Source: Fidelibacterota bacterium (GTDB taxonomy: Bacteria > Marinisomatota > SORT01). Taken from it: DNA of 8,336 nt. The notes under the pieces were generated by a model. That model ran no database searches, was not told the DNA's origin, and saw only the letters and a list, made by a program, of their open reading frames with translations. A program made the position numbers and the translations under genes. The stretch spans positions 1-8,336 of the forward strand of contig JADFMS010000057.1 in the NCBI GenBank assembly GCA_022563775.1. Reading direction: 5' to 3'. Positions 5,484 through 8,336 of this stretch are shown here, piece after piece; positions within the stretch are counted from its first letter, which is position 1, and every line of letters begins with the position of its first letter.

Positions 5484-6161
5484 CTATGCGACGGCGTATT
5501 CTCTCTGAACTCCATCGAGGATCAAGTTGTAGGCGGACATTGCCTTTCCGGTAGCCCGAACCAGATTCTCTCTCTCTTCGGCAGATAACTTCGCCGAATT
5601 CAAAATCTTACGCCAGATCTCGGCATGAAGAATGTCCACGTCTTTGTGCAGTTCAAAGTATTCGATAGCTGTTTTATCACCGATATTATAGAATTTTTGC
5701 AGCCCCTCTATCTTTACGCTCGCTATCTCAGGAACACGGGACTCATAGGCATAGAGCGCGGCGGAGCCTTCGGTATAAGAGGCGTTACGGCATATGTCTT
5801 TCAATATTCCAAGCGCCTCTTCCGTTTCCGGAAAAGATTCGGCTTCCGTGATTTCTTCCCTTGATAGAGATAAGGCTTCCCCGAATTGTATCCATAATTC
5901 CTGATGCGGTTTCTCAAGATTCTCTTCCTCGGAAAGGTTTTCAAGTATGAATTGCCTCGTTTTCAGGTCATCACAATTACTGTGAACCGAACTCAGGTAA
6001 CGGGGAAAAGCGCTGACAAACTTGTAATACTGCTTTGCGTAGCCTTGTAATGCCTCAATAGAAAGCGTCCCCTCGGACCAAGCCTGGTAAAACGGATGAT
6101 CTAACAGATCCTTTTCCTTAATCTTAATATCGATCTCCCTCATAATATTTGTATCTTTCAT
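5484..6161 (-). CDS. CADD-family diiron enzyme, likely self-sacrificing p-aminobenzoate synthase
   Basis: This 225-aa all-helical protein belongs to the heme-oxygenase-like diiron group (TenA/PqqC fold) and aligns closely, from memory, with Chlamydia CADD (CT610). The metal ligands known for CADD have counterparts two residues earlier: E79, H86, E140, H172, D176 and H179. K150 also matches the catalytic Lys. H22-P-F-Y25-x-x-W28 places Y25 at the position of CADD Y27, the tyrosine cleaved to yield p-aminobenzoate for folate. Other family marks are Y45-Y46-x-F-V-x-A-F-P-R-Y, SNCDD and Y137-A-Y-E140-S-x-V-P. It is a single-gene unit. Start 6161 has AGGAG upstream at a rather long 12-nt spacing; M7 (6143) has no ribosome site. 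A general oxygenase or TenA-like role is the alternative, but ligand and Tyr conservation favour pABA synthesis. Confidence 0.85.
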   Translation of the reverse strand: MKDTNIMREIDIKIKEKDLLDHPFYQAWSEGTLSIEALQGYAKQYYKFVSAFPRYLSSVHSNCDDLKTRQFILENLSEEENLEKPHQELWIQFGEALSLSREEITEAESFPETEEALGILKDICRNASYTEGSAALYAYESRVPEIASVKIEGLQKFYNIGDKTAIEYFELHKDVDILHAEIWRKILNSAKLSAEERENLVRATGKAMSAYNLILDGVQREYAVA

Positions 6162-6383
6162 TATTATTGTCCGCTCCTGTTAGTTTTCCAAATGCATTTT
6201 TTAATCTTACTATACCTAAACCTAACTCACTTTTAAAAACTTATCAAGAAAATTTGTGATATTATCTGACTTGATCCTATATTATCCTGTTAAACGTATG
6301 ATTATTACGATATTTATTAAAAAGCGCTTGTAAGGACATAAGTTCTACATTAAATTTTACATGCTTTACCGACTATTGAGATT
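6162..6383. other. Divergent intergenic region, no site firmly supported
   Basis: This AT-rich stretch must hold the promoters of the CADD-family gene (minus) and the cyclase gene (plus). The best candidates are weak: TTGTAA, 17 bp, TAAATT on the plus strand (6329-6357), and a TATAGT around 6210 on the minus strand without a good -35. I see no RNA gene, repeat or small ORF worth naming. Confidence 0.4.
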
Positions 6384-7208
6384 ATGTTGAAAGAAACTCG
6401 AATCCAACCTGGAACCCTGCCTGTAGATGAAATAAAACTACAGGAACTTCGCGCGCAATTAGAAGCCGGTTTTCTTATCTCGAGCTATTTTCAGGAAAAA
6501 GATGATGACATGACCTATATAACGTTTGCATTACATTCCAACGAGGGTATCGAGTCTCTTATTTCGATACCGGATACTCATACCGTACAGGAATTCCTGC
6601 ATTCTAACGAGTTCGTACGGCACAAGAGGATTCTTAAAGATAAGGCGGCATTTCTGATAGATCTTGTCGAATTCTCCCATCTTTCCGCCGATGATCAATT
6701 GAATCTGCTTGTTCGCTACCAGACTGAATTAAACTACGCCCTCGAAGAGTTTAGCGTCGAACATAAAATTTCCATTGGAGATGGTACCATTATAGTACTT
6801 GATACCGAATTCATTCCTCAACTGATCAAATGCATTCACAGAGTACAGAATCAATTTGACGCTTATAATCGGGATTTCGGACACAACGCCAATCAAATCA
6901 GGTGCAGATACGGCGTGAATATAGGTACATGCTTCGATTTCCGCGATATTAACAGCCATTGGAACGTGCTCGGACCAGGTATAAACGACACGCAGCGCCT
7001 GGCAGACTTTGCCCGCGGTTACCAGATCATAGTATCATCAGAAGTTAAGAAGAGATTTGACGAAAAAGAATTGACAGCCCCTGAGAGTATTAAGGTCATT
7101 TTCGGTCCCGAGAAAAAAGCCCTGGACAAACATGGCAGGGAGCATACGTATCACGAACTAAAGTTTTCAGTTATTAAGAAGCCTTACAGCGTGCGCTGGC
7201 AGTTCTGA
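6384..7208 (+). CDS. Class III nucleotidyl cyclase-like protein with altered substrate-selecting residues
   Basis: This 274-aa protein has an N-terminal part of about 85 residues that I do not recognise, then a class III adenylate/guanylate cyclase domain (about 86-235). Both metal-binding aspartates are present: D93 in F-L-I-D-L-V-E-F-S and D133 in I-S-I-G-D-G. The transition-state pair N201 and R205 sits in G197-P-G-I-N-D-T-Q-R-L, and the RYGVNIG strand (175-181) and IIVSSEV strand (215-221) fit. The residues that normally choose ATP or GTP differ: the Lys position before the Ser/Thr of SIGD is I129, and the Asp three before the Gly of the NxxxR loop is N194. There is no membrane segment, so it should be cytosolic. 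It may make cAMP, cGMP or another product, or act as a receptor. The ribosome-binding site is poor (GAG, 4 nt before the ATG). A CRP-like site lies downstream. Confidence 0.78.
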   Translation: MLKETRIQPGTLPVDEIKLQELRAQLEAGFLISSYFQEKDDDMTYITFALHSNEGIESLISIPDTHTVQEFLHSNEFVRHKRILKDKAAFLIDLVEFSHLSADDQLNLLVRYQTELNYALEEFSVEHKISIGDGTIIVLDTEFIPQLIKCIHRVQNQFDAYNRDFGHNANQIRCRYGVNIGTCFDFRDINSHWNVLGPGINDTQRLADFARGYQIIVSSEVKKRFDEKELTAPESIKVIFGPEKKALDKHGREHTYHELKFSVIKKPYSVRWQF

Positions 7209-7285
7209 TTATTTCGAAACATTCTTTTATATTGCCTTAATTCGTTTAACTGCGGATATTTATCTAATTTCCAGCATCAAATTCA

Positions 7286-7301
7286 TGTGACGTAGCGCAC
7301 A
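7286..7301. promoter_or_regulatory. CRP-like dyad TGTGA-N6-GCACA
   Basis: TGTGA (7286-7290), six bases, then GCACA (7297-7301) match nine of ten positions of the CRP-family consensus TGTGA-N6-TCACA. It lies 78 bp after the cyclase stop and is centred about 147 bp before the expected start of the lipoprotein transcript, rather far for classical activation. The rest of 7209-7400 is AT-rich with no terminator or gene. Confidence 0.4.
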
Positions 7302-7405
7302 ATATAAGAAAACTATTATTAGGGCTAAATCCATATTTAATAACATATTGCAATTAATAATTGTTTAAAAAAATAGCCTCTTTTCTCCGTAATCGAAAAT
7401 AAATC

Positions 7406-7434
7406 TTGACAAGGCATATGCAATATACTATATT
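7406..7434 (+). promoter_or_regulatory. Sigma-70 promoter of the ZU5-like lipoprotein gene
   Basis: TTGACA (7406-7411), a 17-bp spacer and TATATT (7429-7434) form a near-consensus promoter with transcription starting near 7441. This leaves a 55-nt leader before the ATG at 7496. A longer in-frame reading from 7406 is excluded because it would start in the -35 box. Confidence 0.88.
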
Positions 7435-7495
7435 AACAGTGCAAATCGAGCATATAATGCATAAAGACTTAAAAAATATAGATGAGGGAAAGAAA

Positions 7496-8143
7496 ATGGA
7501 AAGAAATTATTTCAACAAAACACTTTTAATATTATCAACAACACTCCTTTTGTTTACGATGGCATGCGACTATGCGGCATCGACGGCTCCAGAAGCGCCG
7601 ATAGCCACAAACGTGGTAGCTGCCGAGGAAATCAATTGGGTTTCCTGGAAACCGGAAATACTCGAAAATATCAATTCACGGGATGGGGTTCTCTTTAAAA
7701 AAGGCAAGAAGAATGACGTTGATGCTGAATCATTAGGCTTTGAATCAAAGTGGATTAAAGCGGATAAAGGTGGTAAGGTCGGCAGCAAGAATTTGACCCT
7801 TGATAACAAGGTACAAATAACTCCTGGTGCCCTTCGTGACGACGCTGAGGTCAGCGTTGAGTTGGTAAATGATGCTGATAATCCTAACAATGGTTTCGGT
7901 GAAGTCGAATTCAGAGTTAATGAGGAGCATTACCAATTTGAAAAAGACGTAACAATAACCTTATCATACAAATATCTTGATCTTCCCGATGATTTTGATC
8001 CTACCAATTTGACAATTTGGTGGTATGAAGACAACTCTGAAAACACCGGATGGGTGGAATTAGAGGACCTTGAATTCAATACCAATAAAAAAATAGTTAA
8101 ATTCAAGATAGACCACTTTACACGTTACGGATGGGCATATTAA
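7496..8143 (+). CDS. Lipoprotein with a ZU5-like beta-sandwich domain
   Basis: This 215-aa protein starts with a lipoprotein signal (R3-N-x-x-x-K8, hydrophobic core 9-22, lipobox ending at C24), then an Ala/Pro/Thr-rich linker (26-43). The domain at about 95-215 has the marks of secreted ZU5-like sandwiches: I108-T-P-G-A-L-R, the F148-E-K-D-V-T-I-T-L-S-Y strand, W175-W-Y-E-D followed by T184-G-W-V-E-L, and the terminal D206-H-F-T-R-Y-G-W. Such domains are non-enzymatic binding or structural modules on the cell surface or in secreted proteins. The start at 7496 is set by GAGGG 7 nt upstream and by the promoter just before it. It is a single-gene unit with a near-consensus promoter, which suggests an abundant product. 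No ligand or partner is apparent. Confidence 0.78.
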   Translation: MERNYFNKTLLILSTTLLLFTMACDYAASTAPEAPIATNVVAAEEINWVSWKPEILENINSRDGVLFKKGKKNDVDAESLGFESKWIKADKGGKVGSKNLTLDNKVQITPGALRDDAEVSVELVNDADNPNNGFGEVEFRVNEEHYQFEKDVTITLSYKYLDLPDDFDPTNLTIWWYEDNSENTGWVELEDLEFNTNKKIVKFKIDHFTRYGWAY

Positions 8144-8159
8144 ATTGCTAAATCCCTTT

Positions 8160-8175
8160 AGTGACACGTATCACT
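8160..8175. promoter_or_regulatory. Dyad AGTGA-N6-TCACT, CRP-like operator or weak terminator
   Basis: AGTGACACGTATCACT is a 16-bp near-perfect palindrome containing the GTGA-N6-TCAC core of CRP-family sites. It lies 17 bp after the lipoprotein stop and about 50-130 bp before the next gene. The run TCATATTTTCTC just after it would also allow a weak terminator with a 5-bp stem. The two readings cannot be told apart here. Confidence 0.4.
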
Positions 8176-8291
8176 GTCATATTTTCTCAGTTTCGTATCT
8201 TAATTGCGGCATGAGAGGGAGAAACCAAATCAAATCGAATTTAAGCAGTTCTAAAATATTAAATAACAATAAAGAAAAGGACGCGGAAACA

Positions 8292-8336
8292 ATGAGACAT
8301 AGCAGATTGAAATTAGGAAACCTGCTTTTACCCATA
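8292..8336 (+). CDS. Start of an exported or membrane protein (partial, runs off window)
   Basis: Only 15 codons are present. They begin with R2, H3, R5 and K7, then Leu-rich residues (L10-x-x-LLLPI shape), as in a signal peptide. AAGGA lies about 10 nt upstream of the ATG at 8292. The frame is also open from an ATG at 8211 without a ribosome site, so the later start is preferred. The product cannot be named. The 8144-8291 gap holds the dyad at 8160 and no other gene. Confidence 0.5.
   Translation, partial: MRHSRLKLGNLLLPI

Noticed and set aside
7406..7495. Longer N-terminus for the ZU5-like lipoprotein
   Set aside because: It would begin inside the -35 box and hide the lipoprotein signal; GAGGG marks 7496.
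7570..7936. Minus-strand ORFs at 7570-7936
   Set aside because: Antisense shadows of the lipoprotein gene without ribosome sites or recognisable domains.
1..8336. tRNA, rRNA, CRISPR array, insertion sequence or attachment site
   Set aside because: I saw no direct repeat series, terminal inverted repeats, transposase or integrase motifs, or tRNA-like folds on either strand.

Overview
This is a bacterial window of moderately AT-rich DNA with sparse coding. Its genes are single units or short operons, separated by AT-rich gaps of about 200-400 bp. Three promoters of a plain sigma-70 kind are readable: TTGACA or TTGACT, a 17-bp spacer, then TATATT. Two proteins carry lipoprotein signal peptides. 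The mix of an ArsR-controlled mer module, an EB_dh-type lipoprotein, a CADD-family enzyme and a ZU5-like lipoprotein would suit an environmental Gram-negative such as the FCB-group candidate phyla (Marinimicrobia, Calditrichota or KSB1-like). That placement is a low-confidence guess; nothing here fixes the taxonomy.

Region 1 (1-1628, minus strand) is a mercury-type resistance operon, read right to left. It starts with a strong promoter overlapped by an 18-bp operator dyad, followed by an ArsR/SmtB regulator with a Cys-x-Cys metal site. Next come a MerT-like inner-membrane mercury carrier, a periplasmic MerP-like HMA protein, and a CopZ-type Cys-rich iron-sulfur metallochaperone that runs off the left edge. 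The merT gene has no ATG, GTG or TTG start; the best start is an ATT placed exactly behind a good ribosome-binding site. No mercuric reductase is in view; one could lie further left.

Region 2 (1666-3440, minus strand) holds a TerC/Alx-family membrane protein followed closely by a six-helix, His-rich NicO/UreH-like membrane protein. Both are probably metal exporters. The terC gene seems to have a long 5' leader with a clear bulged hairpin that matches no riboswitch I recognise.

Region 3 (3600-6161) has three unrelated-looking units: a stand-alone 87-aa histidine-kinase dimerisation (DHp) domain on the plus strand behind a near-consensus promoter, a lipoprotein of the ethylbenzene-dehydrogenase-related heme family (minus), and a CADD-family diiron enzyme (minus) that retains the tyrosine sacrificed for p-aminobenzoate synthesis in the chlamydial homologue.

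Region 4 (6384-8336, plus strand) holds a class III nucleotidyl cyclase-like protein with intact metal-binding aspartates but altered substrate-selecting residues, a ZU5-like lipoprotein behind a near-consensus promoter, and the first codons of another exported protein. Two CRP-like dyads (TGTGA-N6-GCACA and AGTGA-N6-TCACT) lie in the gaps after the cyclase gene and after the lipoprotein gene. This hints at a local cyclic-nucleotide circuit but does not prove one.
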